This document shows, piece after piece, positions 43,276 through 52,241 of a DNA stretch of 64,000 bases. The DNA comes from Vibrio sp. VB16. Lineage in GTDB: Bacteria; Pseudomonadota; Gammaproteobacteria; Enterobacterales; Vibrionaceae. The position numbers were made by a program, and so were the translations under genes. The stretch's first letter is position 1; each line of letters opens with the position of its first letter. The notes under the pieces were generated by a model. That model made no database searches and had not been told where the DNA came from. It saw nothing but the letters and a program-made list of their open reading frames with translations. The stretch spans positions 62,001 through 126,000 of the forward strand of contig NZ_CP087590.1 of NCBI RefSeq assembly GCF_015594925.2. Direction: 5' to 3'.

Positions 43276-43426
43276 TTTTCCACAATTAAGGATCATTTTG
43301 TGATCTTTAACTTCTCAAGTGGTTGCTCTTTAATTTATTGATATTTAAGGTTTTTATATAAATAAAATAATAAATCTTCGTGGGTTTTTTTTAGGCGATC
43401 AGAAAGTACAAACAGACTTATCCACA
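43276..43426. other. AT-rich segment with DnaA boxes upstream of polA
   Basis: The stretch holds a perfect DnaA box TTATCCACA (43418-43426), a one-off match TTTTCCACA (43276-43284), three GATC sites and a 60-bp block with almost no G or C (about 43330-43390). It may be a DnaA-controlled polA promoter region. No gene is seen in 43205-43545. Confidence 0.5.
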
Positions 43427-43545
43427 GAAAACTTGATATGTTCTTACAAATAACAGCCGCATAGGTCTCGTTATCTGAATGGATAATAATGGCCTTTCAT
43501 GGCATTCTAAGTGAATAACTTTTCCCTGTTCTGGATTACAATCTC

Positions 43546-46344
43546 ATGGCAAGCATTCCTGAAAACCCACTGATACTTATCGATGGCTCTTCTTATCTTT
43601 ACCGTGCATTTCACGCATACCCCGATTCTATGAGTAATGGAGATATTCCAACTAATGCCGTTTATGGTGTAGTTAACATGCTGCGAAGTATGATGCGTCA
43701 ATTTTCTACTGAAAAAATAGTCGTCATATTCGATGCCAAAGGAAAAACGTTTCGAGATGATCTGTATCCAGAATACAAAGCTAATCGACCTTCTATGCCG
43801 GACGAATTACGCTGTCAGATAGAGCCTCTTTATAACGTAATAAGAGCAATGGGATTACCGTTAATATCTATTCCCGGAGTGGAAGCTGATGATGTAATAG
43901 GTACGTTGTCTTCTCAGGCATCTGCAGCGGGTATGCCAGTACTTATTAGTACTGGCGATAAAGATATGGCACAGCTTGTTGACGAAAATGTAACCCTGAT
44001 TAACACCATGACTAATGTTGTGATGGACAGGGAAGGTGTCATCGAGAAATTTGGTATCCCTCCTGAATTAATTATCGATTATCTTGCGCTAATGGGGGAT
44101 AAGGTTGATAACATTCCAGGCGTTCCCGGTGTAGGTGATAAAACGGCAACGGCACTTTTACAAGGAATCGGTAGTGTCGATGAGATATACAATAATTTAG
44201 ATGGTATTGCGGCACTGGGCTTCCGTGGTTCTAAAAACATGGCTAAAAAGCTTATCGATAACAAAGAAAATGCATATATGTCTTATGAACTCGCCACTAT
44301 TAAGTTAGATGTTGAGTTAGAAGAGACACATGACTCTTTACTAAAACAAGAACCAAATCGTGATGAGTTGATAGAACTTTATGGCAAACTTGTATTCAAG
44401 GCATGGTTGAATGAGTTATTAGATGGTGGAACTGGCGTAGTTGAGGCTGACGATAAGTCTGGTCGTGCTGCAGGGGCATCGACAGGCAGTAATACCACTT
44501 CAACTCTAGATAACAGTGCGGTAAAGATAGACAGAAGCCAGTATGAAACGATTTTAAGCGCAGAGAGTTTTAACCAATGGCTAGAGAAACTGAAAGAGTG
44601 TGATCTTTTTGCATTCGATACGGAAACCGACAGCTTAGACTATATGGTTGCTAATCTTGTTGGGCTTTCATTTGCCGTTGAAGAAGGCATTGCTGCGTAT
44701 GTACCTCTTACTCATGACTACATGGACGCGCCAGAGCAGTTAGATAGGGAATGGGTGCTGTCACAACTCAAACCAATATTAGAAGATGGTAGCCGTAAAA
44801 AGGTCGGTCAAAACCTAAAATATGATGCCAGTGTTTTGGCTCGGTATGATATTAAAATGAAGGGTATTAAACATGACACAATGCTAGCTTCTTACGTTTA
44901 TAACAGCGTTGGTGGCAGGCATGATATGGACAGTTTGGCACTTCGATTTCTGCAGCACAGTTGTATCTCGTTTGAGGCGATAGCCGGTAAAGGGAAAAAA
45001 CAACTTACGTTCAACCAAATAGATATAGATCAGGCTTCACCATATGCAGCAGAAGATGCAGACGTGACATTGCGTCTGCATAATCGTATATACGCTGAAA
45101 TTGAGAAAGATGAAAAGCTTAAATCGGTGTATGAAGAAATAGAGATACCGCTTGTGCCTGTGCTATCCCGCATAGAAAGAACCGGAGTTTTTATTGATGA
45201 TATGTTGTTATCCGCACAGTCTCAGGAAATTGCTGTTCGTTTAGATGAATTAGAAAAAGAGACGTATGAAATCGCAGGTCAGGAGTTTAACTTAAGCTCA
45301 CCTAAGCAGTTGCAAGCGATCTTATTTGAGAAGATGGGGCTTCCAGTCGTAAAGAAAACGCCGTCGGGTGCGCCTTCAACAAATGAAGAGGTTCTTCAAG
45401 AGCTGGCTCTTGATTACCCATTACCCAAACGAATCTTAGAGTATCGTGGACTCGCTAAGCTGAAATCAACTTATACTGATAAGTTGCCTAAAATGATTAA
45501 TGCTGAAACAGGCCGAGTGCATACCTCTTATCATCAGGCTGTGACAGCAACTGGGCGTCTTTCATCAACCGATCCAAATTTGCAAAATATCCCAATTCGA
45601 AATGAAGAAGGTCGTCGTATACGCCAGGCATTTGTTGCGCCACATGGGTGGAAAATATTGGCAGTCGATTACTCCCAAATAGAACTCCGTATTATGGCTC
45701 ATCTTTCTGGTGATAAAGCCTTATTAGATGCCTTCAAAAATGGGAAAGATATTCATGCAGCAACGGCAGCGGAAGTGATGGGAGTTAACATTGAAGATGT
45801 GAGTAGCGAACAACGCCGACGTGCTAAAGCCATTAATTTTGGATTAATATACGGCATGAGCGCTTTTGGTCTGGCTAAGCAACTTGGTATACCTAGACAC
45901 GAAGCTCAAGACTATATGAATACGTATTTCGAACGCTACCCAGGTGTTTTGCAATATATGGAAGACACACGTTCACAAGCATCGGTTCAAGGCTACGTAG
46001 AGACAATCTTCGGTCGAAAACTGTACCTTCCAGAAATTAAATCTCGTAATGGTATACGTAGAAAAGCGGCGGAACGAGCGGCTATCAATGCCCCGATGCA
46101 AGGTACCGCTGCTGATATTATTAAAAAAGCGATGTTGTTGGTCGATAATTGGGTTCAGTCAGAGGGTGATGGAAGAGTGCGTTTGCTTATGCAGGTACAC
46201 GATGAACTGGTATTTGAAGTGAAAGAGAGCGTATTAGCCGAAATTGAAATAAAAATACAGAATTTGATGGAGTCGGCGGCAGAAATAGATGTCCCCTTAG
46301 TAGCTGATGCGGGTCATGGTGATAACTGGGATCAGGCTCACTAG
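43546..46344 (+). CDS. polA: DNA polymerase I
   Basis: Full-length polymerase of 932 residues. The 5' nuclease domain spans about 1-290 (LILIDGSSYLYRAFHAYP, GVEADDVIGTL, MGDKVDNIPGVPGVG). The 3'-5' exonuclease domain spans about 320-520 and keeps the catalytic FAFDTETDSLDYM, so proofreading should be active. The polymerase domain has motif A AVDYSQIELRIMAHLSG, the O-helix RRRAKAINFGLIYGMSAFG and motif C MQVHDELVFEV. A Ser/Thr-rich linker sits between the first two domains. Start ATG follows CTGGATT, a weak ribosome site. A terminator follows. Confidence 0.97.
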   Translation: MASIPENPLILIDGSSYLYRAFHAYPDSMSNGDIPTNAVYGVVNMLRSMMRQFSTEKIVVIFDAKGKTFRDDLYPEYKANRPSMPDELRCQIEPLYNVIRAMGLPLISIPGVEADDVIGTLSSQASAAGMPVLISTGDKDMAQLVDENVTLINTMTNVVMDREGVIEKFGIPPELIIDYLALMGDKVDNIPGVPGVGDKTATALLQGIGSVDEIYNNLDGIAALGFRGSKNMAKKLIDNKENAYMSYELATIKLDVELEETHDSLLKQEPNRDELIELYGKLVFKAWLNELLDGGTGVVEADDKSGRAAGASTGSNTTSTLDNSAVKIDRSQYETILSAESFNQWLEKLKECDLFAFDTETDSLDYMVANLVGLSFAVEEGIAAYVPLTHDYMDAPEQLDREWVLSQLKPILEDGSRKKVGQNLKYDASVLARYDIKMKGIKHDTMLASYVYNSVGGRHDMDSLALRFLQHSCISFEAIAGKGKKQLTFNQIDIDQASPYAAEDADVTLRLHNRIYAEIEKDEKLKSVYEEIEIPLVPVLSRIERTGVFIDDMLLSAQSQEIAVRLDELEKETYEIAGQEFNLSSPKQLQAILFEKMGLPVVKKTPSGAPSTNEEVLQELALDYPLPKRILEYRGLAKLKSTYTDKLPKMINAETGRVHTSYHQAVTATGRLSSTDPNLQNIPIRNEEGRRIRQAFVAPHGWKILAVDYSQIELRIMAHLSGDKALLDAFKNGKDIHAATAAEVMGVNIEDVSSEQRRRAKAINFGLIYGMSAFGLAKQLGIPRHEAQDYMNTYFERYPGVLQYMEDTRSQASVQGYVETIFGRKLYLPEIKSRNGIRRKAAERAAINAPMQGTAADIIKKAMLLVDNWVQSEGDGRVRLLMQVHDELVFEVKESVLAEIEIKIQNLMESAAEIDVPLVADAGHGDNWDQAH

Positions 46345-46377
46345 ACACTTTTTAACTAAATAAGACCAAAATACATG

Positions 46378-46406
46378 AGCCAGCGCACATTAGCTGGCTT
46401 TTTTTT
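46378..46406 (+). terminator. terminator of polA
   Basis: A stem AGCCAGC / GCTGGCT around GCACATTA is followed by eight Ts. Confidence 0.88.
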
Positions 46407-46422
46407 ATTCAAAATAAAGTAG

Positions 46423-46438
46423 TGTGATCTCAATCACT
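46423..46438. promoter_or_regulatory. near-consensus CRP site upstream of Spot 42
   Basis: TGTGATCTCAATCACT differs from the CRP consensus only at the last base. Its centre is about 90 bp upstream of the Spot 42 start. spf of E. coli is repressed by cAMP-CRP, so this is a plausible control site, although the distance is larger than usual. Confidence 0.6.
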
Positions 46439-46519
46439 TATGTATTTTTGATGAAAAATGATGAAAATAAATTACAAAAACTATTTTCAAATATGATCGT
46501 TTGTTGTACAGTAACTCTC

Positions 46520-46627
46520 GTAGGGTACAGAGGTAAGATGTTCTATCTTTCAGACCTTTTGTTTCACGTTATTGGATTAGGCTAATTCAGCCGCCCCAGT
46601 CAGTATTTGACTGGGGCGTTTTTTATT
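46520..46627 (+). ncRNA. spf: Spot 42 small RNA
   Basis: The 5' part GTAGGGTACAGAGGTAAGAT and the following TTCTATCTTTCAGACCTTTT are identical to E. coli Spot 42; the 3' end is the conserved terminator GCCCCAGTCA / TGACTGGGGC plus a T-run. About 108 nt. Position just after polA and before engB is conserved. Spot 42 represses sugar and central-metabolism mRNAs when glucose is present, so it may also act on the sugar operons of this window (inference). Confidence 0.97.
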
Positions 46628-46980
46628 GTGGCAAAGAAAATATTATCGTCACAGTAAAATCCCTATTAATTCATTGTTTTAATAGATTTTTTATTTCCAT
46701 CATTAGTTTGAATGTATGACTGCACTTTTACTTATATTTCGTTGTGAATTTTTATTGAGAGCAAAATAATAAGTGTCTGTTGAGCGGCCAAAATCTGAGT
46801 TCGTATGCCCAAAAAATAGTTCAAATCTCTAGGGACGCTTTGAAGGCAAATTTTAAACGTGATGTGTTTGGATGAAATTAAGTTACAGAAATGTTAATAA
46901 GTAACTGAGTGCGATGTTTGGTGTCTGATGAAAATGTGGTTTTTGACGTTAGGTAAGTTGAAGACAGGTAGGCCATCGTA

Positions 46981-47042
46981 ATGAAGGGAATGAGATACGA
47001 ATTCTCTACTGTTATCCCCACCTATTTTCGGTGGGGTTTTTT
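46981..47042 (+). ncRNA. candidate small RNA between spf and engB
   Basis: A plus-strand intrinsic terminator CCCCACC-TATTTTC-GGTGGGG followed by six Ts (47018-47042) has no gene in front of it: Spot 42 has already ended about 390 bp upstream and engB is on the other strand. This implies a short plus-strand transcript. A small RNA (VSsrna24) downstream of spf has been reported in Aliivibrio salmonicida as I recall, and this may be its counterpart. The 5' end is a guess; a TTGACG at 46943 could be a -35. The stretch 46628-46980 otherwise shows no feature. Confidence 0.55.
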
Positions 47043-47050
47043 ATGATCTT

Positions 47051-47761
47051 CTATTCTGTGTTGTCTTCCGAACTTGCAGTATCTTCCTCGCTAGAAGCCT
47101 CTTCTGAAACGGAAGTATCTGCTGCTAGTTCCTCCAGCGCTAAAATCGCAGGGGCAAACCATGTGTCGAGTTTAGCACGTAGCTGGTCAACACCAATTCC
47201 CTTCAATGATGAAAATAGATCAACGGCGACATTGCCATCAAATTCTAATGCGTCCTTTTTGATCTTATTTAGTTGTGCTTTACGTGCACCACTTTTCAAT
47301 TTATCCGCTTTAGTTAGCAAAACTTGTACAGGAATATTGCACTCTACAGCCCAATATATAAGCTGTTGATCGAGATCTTTCATCGGATGACGAATATCCA
47401 TTAATACGACAAGACCTTTTAAGCATTCTCGTTTTTGTAGATATTCACCTAAAGATTTTTGCCACTTCTTCTTTAGTTCGATAGGAACTTGTGCAAACCC
47501 GTATCCAGGTAGATCGACGATATGACAGTGTTCTTGAACCTTAAATAGGTTAATTAGCTGCGTACGACCCGGTGTTTTACTGGTCTTTGCTAAACTACGC
47601 TGGTTCGTCAAGCGGTTAAGTGCGCTAGATTTACCTGCATTTGATCGTCCAGCAAACGCAATTTCGATACCTTCGTCTTCTGGTAAGTGGCGAATATCGG
47701 GTGCACTAGTGATAAAATGCGTGTTTTGATAGTGAATTTTTGCGCTCAATGTTAACTCCAT
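47051..47761 (-). CDS. engB: ribosome biogenesis GTPase EngB (YihA/YsxC)
   Basis: TrmE-Era-EngA-YihA-family GTPase of 236 residues. G1 is AGRSNAGKSSAL (about 37-48), G2 region KTPGRTQLIN, G3 DLPGYGFA, G4 LTKADKLK. It assists assembly of the 50S subunit. The C-terminal extension of about 25 residues is acidic (Ser/Glu-rich). The gene lies after polA-spf, on the opposite strand, as in enterobacteria. Confidence 0.95.
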   Translation of the reverse strand: MELTLSAKIHYQNTHFITSAPDIRHLPEDEGIEIAFAGRSNAGKSSALNRLTNQRSLAKTSKTPGRTQLINLFKVQEHCHIVDLPGYGFAQVPIELKKKWQKSLGEYLQKRECLKGLVVLMDIRHPMKDLDQQLIYWAVECNIPVQVLLTKADKLKSGARKAQLNKIKKDALEFDGNVAVDLFSSLKGIGVDQLRAKLDTWFAPAILALEELAADTSVSEEASSEEDTASSEDNTE

Positions 47762-47950
47762 CTGACTTTATGTAGTCAGTTGATTGCTTTTTTGTTAAAT
47801 TGTGTAAAATAACCGCTAAAGGGTAATAAAGTCGAATATTGTACCACGTCGTACCCAAAAAAACGTGGTACTGGAAGCCTAGGTCTGTCTTTTTATTCAG
47901 TTGTGTAAGTATGAAAAAAAAGCAGAGCCTCATAATAATAATGGAATGTC

Positions 47951-48568
47951 ATGAATAAATTAGCACTAATCTTGGGGCTGTTTGCCAGCTTCACTGTTTG
48001 GGCCCAAGGTAATGTCGAAGCTGGTAAAGCTAAATCTGCAACCTGTGTTGCTTGTCACTCTGCTGATGGAAATAGTCTAATCACGCAATACCCCAAAATA
48101 GCGGGTCAGCATGCAGGCTATATAGAGAAGCAGCTTGCTGAGCTCAAACTCGGTATAGAAACTTCTGGAGAGAAAGGTAGGTATGACCCAGTAATGAGTC
48201 CAATGGCTATGTCATTATCTGATCAAGATAGACAAGATTTAGCCGCATATTACTCATCTCTACCTATCTCTGATAACTCAACGCCCGAAGATGTCGTTGA
48301 GCAAGGCAAGGCGCTTTATCTTGCGGGTAATGCTGAGCGTGGTTTAACCGCTTGTGTCGCGTGTCATGGTCCAAGAGGTAATGGTACCGCGTTGTCTGGA
48401 TTCCCGAAAATTTCAGGTCAACATGCCGATTACATCAAAATTCAGTTAACCAAGTTTAGAGCAGGTGAGCGTAAAAATGATCTCAATGAGATGATGCGCG
48501 ATATTGCAATGAAGCTGACTGATAAAGAGATAGATACGCTTTCAAAATATGTTGGTGGTTTGCATTAA
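47951..48568 (+). CDS. di-haem cytochrome c4
   Basis: Periplasmic c-type cytochrome of 205 residues. A signal peptide (1-18, cleavage after VWA) precedes two cytochrome c domains with haem sites CVACH at 32-36 and 135-139; axial methionines are likely those in VMSPMAM and EMMRDIAM. KISGQHADYIKIQL in the second half mirrors KIAGQHAGYIEKQL in the first, showing the internal duplication. It delivers electrons to terminal oxidases. Divergent from engB with a 189-bp gap. Confidence 0.93.
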   Translation: MNKLALILGLFASFTVWAQGNVEAGKAKSATCVACHSADGNSLITQYPKIAGQHAGYIEKQLAELKLGIETSGEKGRYDPVMSPMAMSLSDQDRQDLAAYYSSLPISDNSTPEDVVEQGKALYLAGNAERGLTACVACHGPRGNGTALSGFPKISGQHADYIKIQLTKFRAGERKNDLNEMMRDIAMKLTDKEIDTLSKYVGGLH

Positions 48569-48607
48569 ATTCACATTTAGCCACTAGCAAGTAAACATAT
48601 TGAATTT

Positions 48608-48647
48608 AATCCCTTAGCAAACTTTGTATTGCTGAGGGATTTTTTAT
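48608..48647 (+). terminator. terminator of cytochrome c4
   Basis: A thirteen-base-pair stem AATCCCTTAGCAA / TTGCTGAGGGATT (one wobble) with an ACTTTGTA loop is followed by Ts. Confidence 0.9.
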
Positions 48648-48818
48648 ACCTATTTTGCGTACAAGTTATATCAATCTCACCAAATAGCGGTCAGATGATA
48701 TGGGTTCTATTGAACAAACATAAATGTGAATGGTATAAGCGCTATTTTTCTGGTGAAATAAGCTCCACTATTCCTTCCAATTCTGGTATGTTTCGCATCC
48801 CAATATGAGGATGTACCT

Positions 48819-49457
48819 ATGCAGCCGTGTCCTTTGTGTGAAGATGAACACTCTCAGCACTATTACAAAGACAAGAAAAGGGATTACTTTCAATGTATCC
48901 GATGTCATCTTGTGTTTGTTCCGACGGTGCAACGACTAGATACTGAATCCGAAAAAGCGATGTATGATCTGCATGAAAATGACCCTTCTGATGAAGGTTA
49001 TAGACGTTTTTTGTCGCGATTGTCAGATCCTCTAATGGAAAAAATTAGTCCGAACTCTACAGGGCTAGATTTTGGTTGTGGTCCGGGACCGGCTTTATCG
49101 ATGATGTTGCAAGAATCGGGACACAATATGACGCTATACGATATCTACTACTATCCTGATAATAAGGTATTAGATAAAACGTATGACTTCATCACTGCCA
49201 CAGAGGTAATAGAGCACCTCTATTGCCCTAAAGATGTGTGGTATAAATGGTTGAATTTAGTTAAACCAAGTGGCTGGATTGGTGTTATGACCAAACTAGT
49301 AATAGACGTAGAAGCGTTTTCGAAATGGCATTATAAAAATGATCTTACTCACGTTTGTTTTTATAGCCGAAAAACTTTTCAGTACTTGGCCGAGCGGGAT
49401 AAGCTCCAACTTGAATTTGTTGGTAATGATGTAATTTTACTGAGGAAACTCCAGTAA
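48819..49457 (+). CDS. class I SAM-dependent methyltransferase with zinc-ribbon N-terminus
   Basis: Protein of 212 residues. Cysteine pairs CPLC (4-7) and CIRC (26-29) form a likely zinc ribbon; the methyltransferase motif I is LDFGCGPGPAL (83-93), motif II region ATEVIEHLYCPKDVW. Such ribbon-methyltransferases are common, and the target (protein, RNA or small molecule) is not assignable. The stop overlaps the yihI start by one base (TAATG), so it is probably cotranscribed with yihI and the DUF2489 gene. Confidence 0.85.
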   Translation: MQPCPLCEDEHSQHYYKDKKRDYFQCIRCHLVFVPTVQRLDTESEKAMYDLHENDPSDEGYRRFLSRLSDPLMEKISPNSTGLDFGCGPGPALSMMLQESGHNMTLYDIYYYPDNKVLDKTYDFITATEVIEHLYCPKDVWYKWLNLVKPSGWIGVMTKLVIDVEAFSKWHYKNDLTHVCFYSRKTFQYLAERDKLQLEFVGNDVILLRKLQ

Positions 49458-50029
49458 TGAGTAGAAATAAAAGATCAAGACAACCTGGTTCTTCAGGTGA
49501 AGTAGAAGTAATCGTAACGCGAAATCGTAGCGAAGCGGATGTGGAAGGGCGTTTGCGTAAGCGTATTAAAAAACGTAAAGGACTAAAAACTGGAACTCGT
49601 AACACCGATGCTGCAGAAAAAAAACAGAGAACGGCTGCGCAACAGCGAGATCCACGTTTAGGTAGTAAAAAGAAAATCCCATTGATTGTGGATTCAAAGA
49701 AAAAACTGAACAAGCAAGAACGTCGTTTATCTGCGGCGAAAGAACTTGAAACGCTAGAAAATGACGCCCAACTTAATGTTCTGTTAGACAGAATTGAGAA
49801 TGGTGAGAATCTCGGCACTGGTTTGCAAAGTTATGTAGATGAAAAGTTAGATCGGATTGAAATATTGATGAATCAACTTGGTCTTATGGAGCCTGAAGAG
49901 GAGCTGGAAGACGAAGATGAAGAAATTGTTATCGAGCCGGTTTTAACAAAGAAGAAAAAGAGTGCAAGTTCGGACGAAGAACTTTTATCTCAGTTTGAAG
50001 GTCTAAACTTAAATGACTTTAAAGGATAA
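49457..50029 (+). CDS. yihI: Der GTPase-activating protein YihI
   Basis: Highly charged protein of 190 residues. The basic N-terminal half (MSRNKRSRQPGS..., KRIKKRKGLKTG) is followed by KKKLNKQERRLSAAKELETLENDAQLNVLLD, typical of YihI, and an acidic C-terminal tail. YihI stimulates the GTPase Der and so modulates 50S assembly. It fits with engB nearby. Starts one base into the methyltransferase stop. Confidence 0.92.
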   Translation: MSRNKRSRQPGSSGEVEVIVTRNRSEADVEGRLRKRIKKRKGLKTGTRNTDAAEKKQRTAAQQRDPRLGSKKKIPLIVDSKKKLNKQERRLSAAKELETLENDAQLNVLLDRIENGENLGTGLQSYVDEKLDRIEILMNQLGLMEPEEELEDEDEEIVIEPVLTKKKKSASSDEELLSQFEGLNLNDFKG

Positions 50030-50032
50030 GAG

Positions 50033-50533
50033 ATGGTGAGCGTAACCATAGTACTTATTATTGGTGGGCTAATTATTCTCGGTTTAGCGTCCTATGCCAT
50101 TTACCTGTGGTTACAGGTTAAGAAGCAAAAACAGCTAGAAAAAGAAGTAATGAATATCGCCATCGCTAAGCGGAATACAAATATTTTTGATAGTGTAAAT
50201 ACCCTTTGTATGGCTGGTATTCAAGGTCAATGTGATCTGTCTGAAGTTAGTATTCGTGTGGTTTGTATTCTTGATTACATTCAAGGTGAAGCCCGAATTG
50301 ATATTGAAAAAGAATACCCAGCACTTTTTGAGTTATATGAGATTGTCAAAGATATGGCTAGGGGTGATAAGAGACAAGAGTTAGTCAAACAAGATCGGAT
50401 GAAACAGACGCTAGAACGACAAAAAGCGGAAGTTCGATTAGCGGATGACATAATAAAAGATCTTCAAAAACTGCAGATTCAAATACAACCTCTAAGTGCC
50501 TCTCCTACAGACACCGTGACCGCGAATAGATAG
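50033..50533 (+). CDS. DUF2489-family membrane protein
   Basis: Protein of 166 residues: an N-terminal membrane helix (about 4-27), then a cytoplasmic helical part with LCMAGIQGQCDLSEVSIRV near the middle. The family (DUF2489) has no known function and is usually found between yihI and hemN in vibrios, as here. It starts 3 bp after yihI. Confidence 0.82.
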   Translation: MVSVTIVLIIGGLIILGLASYAIYLWLQVKKQKQLEKEVMNIAIAKRNTNIFDSVNTLCMAGIQGQCDLSEVSIRVVCILDYIQGEARIDIEKEYPALFELYEIVKDMARGDKRQELVKQDRMKQTLERQKAEVRLADDIIKDLQKLQIQIQPLSASPTDTVTANR

Positions 50534-50540
50534 ATTTTTG

Positions 50541-50573
50541 CTCACTCTTTCTTCTCTAACTAGAAAGAGTGAG
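50541..50573 (+). terminator. hairpin before hemN
   Basis: A perfect twelve-base-pair stem CTCACTCTTTCT / AGAAAGAGTGAG with a nine-base loop follows the DUF2489 stop. No T-run follows, so it may be an RNA-stabilising or rho-linked end rather than an intrinsic terminator. Confidence 0.5.
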
Positions 50574-50697
50574 TGATCCTGTTATCAGTTCTGAACATTT
50601 CTTCGGCAAATTACTCCCGTTTATCTCTGTCTGTTGTAGTGATATGGCAGAATACGTGGTCAAAGTATGAAAACAAAATTTAATGGAACGCAATATT

Positions 50698-52071
50698 ATG
50701 TCTAGTGAACAAATAGTTTGGGATCAAGCGATATTAGATAAGTATAACTATTCGGGACCAAGATATACCTCCTATCCAACAGCCTTAGAATTTCATGAAG
50801 CTTTTACCATTGCGGAATTTGATATGGCATGCCGTCAGTATCCTGAACGGCCCTTATCACTTTATATTCATATACCGTTCTGTCACAAGCTTTGTTACTA
50901 CTGTGGCTGTAATAAAGTGATTACTCGGCATTCTCACAAGGCAGACGAGTATCTAGACGCGATAGAACATGAAATTCGTCAAAGGGCGTTCCTGTTAAAC
51001 GAGCGTAGAGTGACTCAACTGCACTTTGGTGGTGGAACGCCGACGTTCTTAAGTAAAGAGCAGATGAGCCGTTTGATGGCTATTGTTCGAGGTGAGTTTA
51101 ATTTTGACCCTGATGCTGAGATTAGCATTGAGGTTGATCCTCGCGAAATTGAACTGGATATGCTTGATCACCTGCGTGGCGAAGGTTTTAATCGTTTAAG
51201 TATCGGTGTGCAAGATTTCAATAAAGAAGTTCAAAAAGTGGTGAATCGTGAACAAGATGAAGCGTTCATTTTCGCCATGGTCGCACGCGCTAAAAAGCTT
51301 GGATTTCGTTCAACCAACTTGGATCTGATATACGGGTTACCATTGCAAACAAAAGAGTCGTTTGCTGTCACTTTAAAACAAGTGTTAGAGATGAAACCTG
51401 GTCGTTTGTCGGTATTTAACTACGCGCATATGCCAAATTTATTTGCTGCTCAGCGTAAGATAAATGAAGATCTGTTGCCATTAGCAGAGGTTAAGATGGA
51501 TATCCTTCAGGATACTATCTCTACGCTGACTGGTGCGGGTTATCAGTTTATCGGTATGGATCACTTTGCATTGCCTGACGATGAGCTAGCCGTTGCTCAG
51601 CGTGAAGAAATATTGCACCGTAATTTCCAAGGTTACACTACGCAAGGTGAGTGCGATTTACTTGGCTTTGGTGTTTCCGCTATTTCAATGATTGGCGATA
51701 CCTACGCGCAAAACCAGAAAGAACTTAAGAAGTACTACGCTCAAGTTGATGAGATGCGCCACGCACTATGGAAAGGTGTTTCTTTAGATTCTGATGACTT
51801 GATTCGTCGTGAGGTGATTAAAGCGCTTATTTGTAATTTCAAATTAGATAAGACACAAATCGAATCAATGTTTGACCTGACATTTAACGATTATTTTTCT
51901 GAAGATCTAAAGCTTCTACAAACGTTTGTTGATGATGAGTTGGTTGAAGTGACTGAAACGGATATTCGTGTTACCGCGCGAGGTCGTTTGCTTATTCGCA
52001 ATATTTGTATGTGTTTTGATAAGTACTTGCGAGATAGAGCAAGACAGCAGCAATTCTCACGAGTTATATAG
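50698..52071 (+). CDS. hemN: oxygen-independent coproporphyrinogen III oxidase
   Basis: Radical-SAM enzyme of 457 residues, same length as E. coli HemN. The 4Fe-4S motif is FCHKLCYYCGC (Cys62, 66, 69); other conserved blocks are GGGTPTFL, ISIEVDPREIELDML, LDLIYGLPLQT and LHRNFQGYTTQG. It oxidises coproporphyrinogen III to protoporphyrinogen IX without oxygen. The frame is open to an ATG five codons earlier; MSSEQIVWD aligns with the E. coli start. It has its own upstream gap of 164 bp. Confidence 0.95.
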   Translation: MSSEQIVWDQAILDKYNYSGPRYTSYPTALEFHEAFTIAEFDMACRQYPERPLSLYIHIPFCHKLCYYCGCNKVITRHSHKADEYLDAIEHEIRQRAFLLNERRVTQLHFGGGTPTFLSKEQMSRLMAIVRGEFNFDPDAEISIEVDPREIELDMLDHLRGEGFNRLSIGVQDFNKEVQKVVNREQDEAFIFAMVARAKKLGFRSTNLDLIYGLPLQTKESFAVTLKQVLEMKPGRLSVFNYAHMPNLFAAQRKINEDLLPLAEVKMDILQDTISTLTGAGYQFIGMDHFALPDDELAVAQREEILHRNFQGYTTQGECDLLGFGVSAISMIGDTYAQNQKELKKYYAQVDEMRHALWKGVSLDSDDLIRREVIKALICNFKLDKTQIESMFDLTFNDYFSEDLKLLQTFVDDELVEVTETDIRVTARGRLLIRNICMCFDKYLRDRARQQQFSRVI

Positions 52072-52087
52072 CAATGGCTATCCGTCA

Positions 52088-52125
52088 AATTCCCGCTTTC
52101 GCTGGAATACTGTTCGGTTAGTACT
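52088..52125. repeat. REP-like palindromic element
   Basis: ATTCCCGC-TTTC-GCTGGAAT hairpin followed by ACTGTTCGGTTAGTA. The second part reappears near glnA (inverted at about 55348-55360 and again at 55386-55396), so these belong to one repeat family. Confidence 0.65.
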
Positions 52126-52135
52126 CAAATCATTC

Positions 52136-52174
52136 AGCAAGATCCCCACTTTCGTGGGGATCTTGCTGTTTTTT
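52136..52174 (+). terminator. terminator of hemN, built from a repeat hairpin
   Basis: A perfect fourteen-base-pair stem AGCAAGATCCCCAC / GTGGGGATCTTGCT with a TTTC loop and GTTTTTT tail. The ATCCCCAC-GTGGGGAT core is shared with the repeats at 55077-55300, suggesting a REP unit recruited as terminator. Confidence 0.85.
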
Positions 52175-52241
52175 GTGAGAATAGGTCGATTTTCGTAAAG
52201 GTTTTTCTAATACCAGTTAAATTTCCAGCTCATGTTATTTC

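Noticed and set aside
43276..43426. Chromosomal replication origin
   Set aside because: Only one perfect and one near DnaA box are present, without mioC/gidA/dnaA neighbours; reported only as a possible DnaA-responsive promoter region.
49345..49818. 157-residue minus-strand frame opposite the methyltransferase/yihI genes
   Set aside because: Ser/Phe/Arg-rich antisense shadow of the lysine-rich yihI codons; no ribosome binding site or family resemblance.
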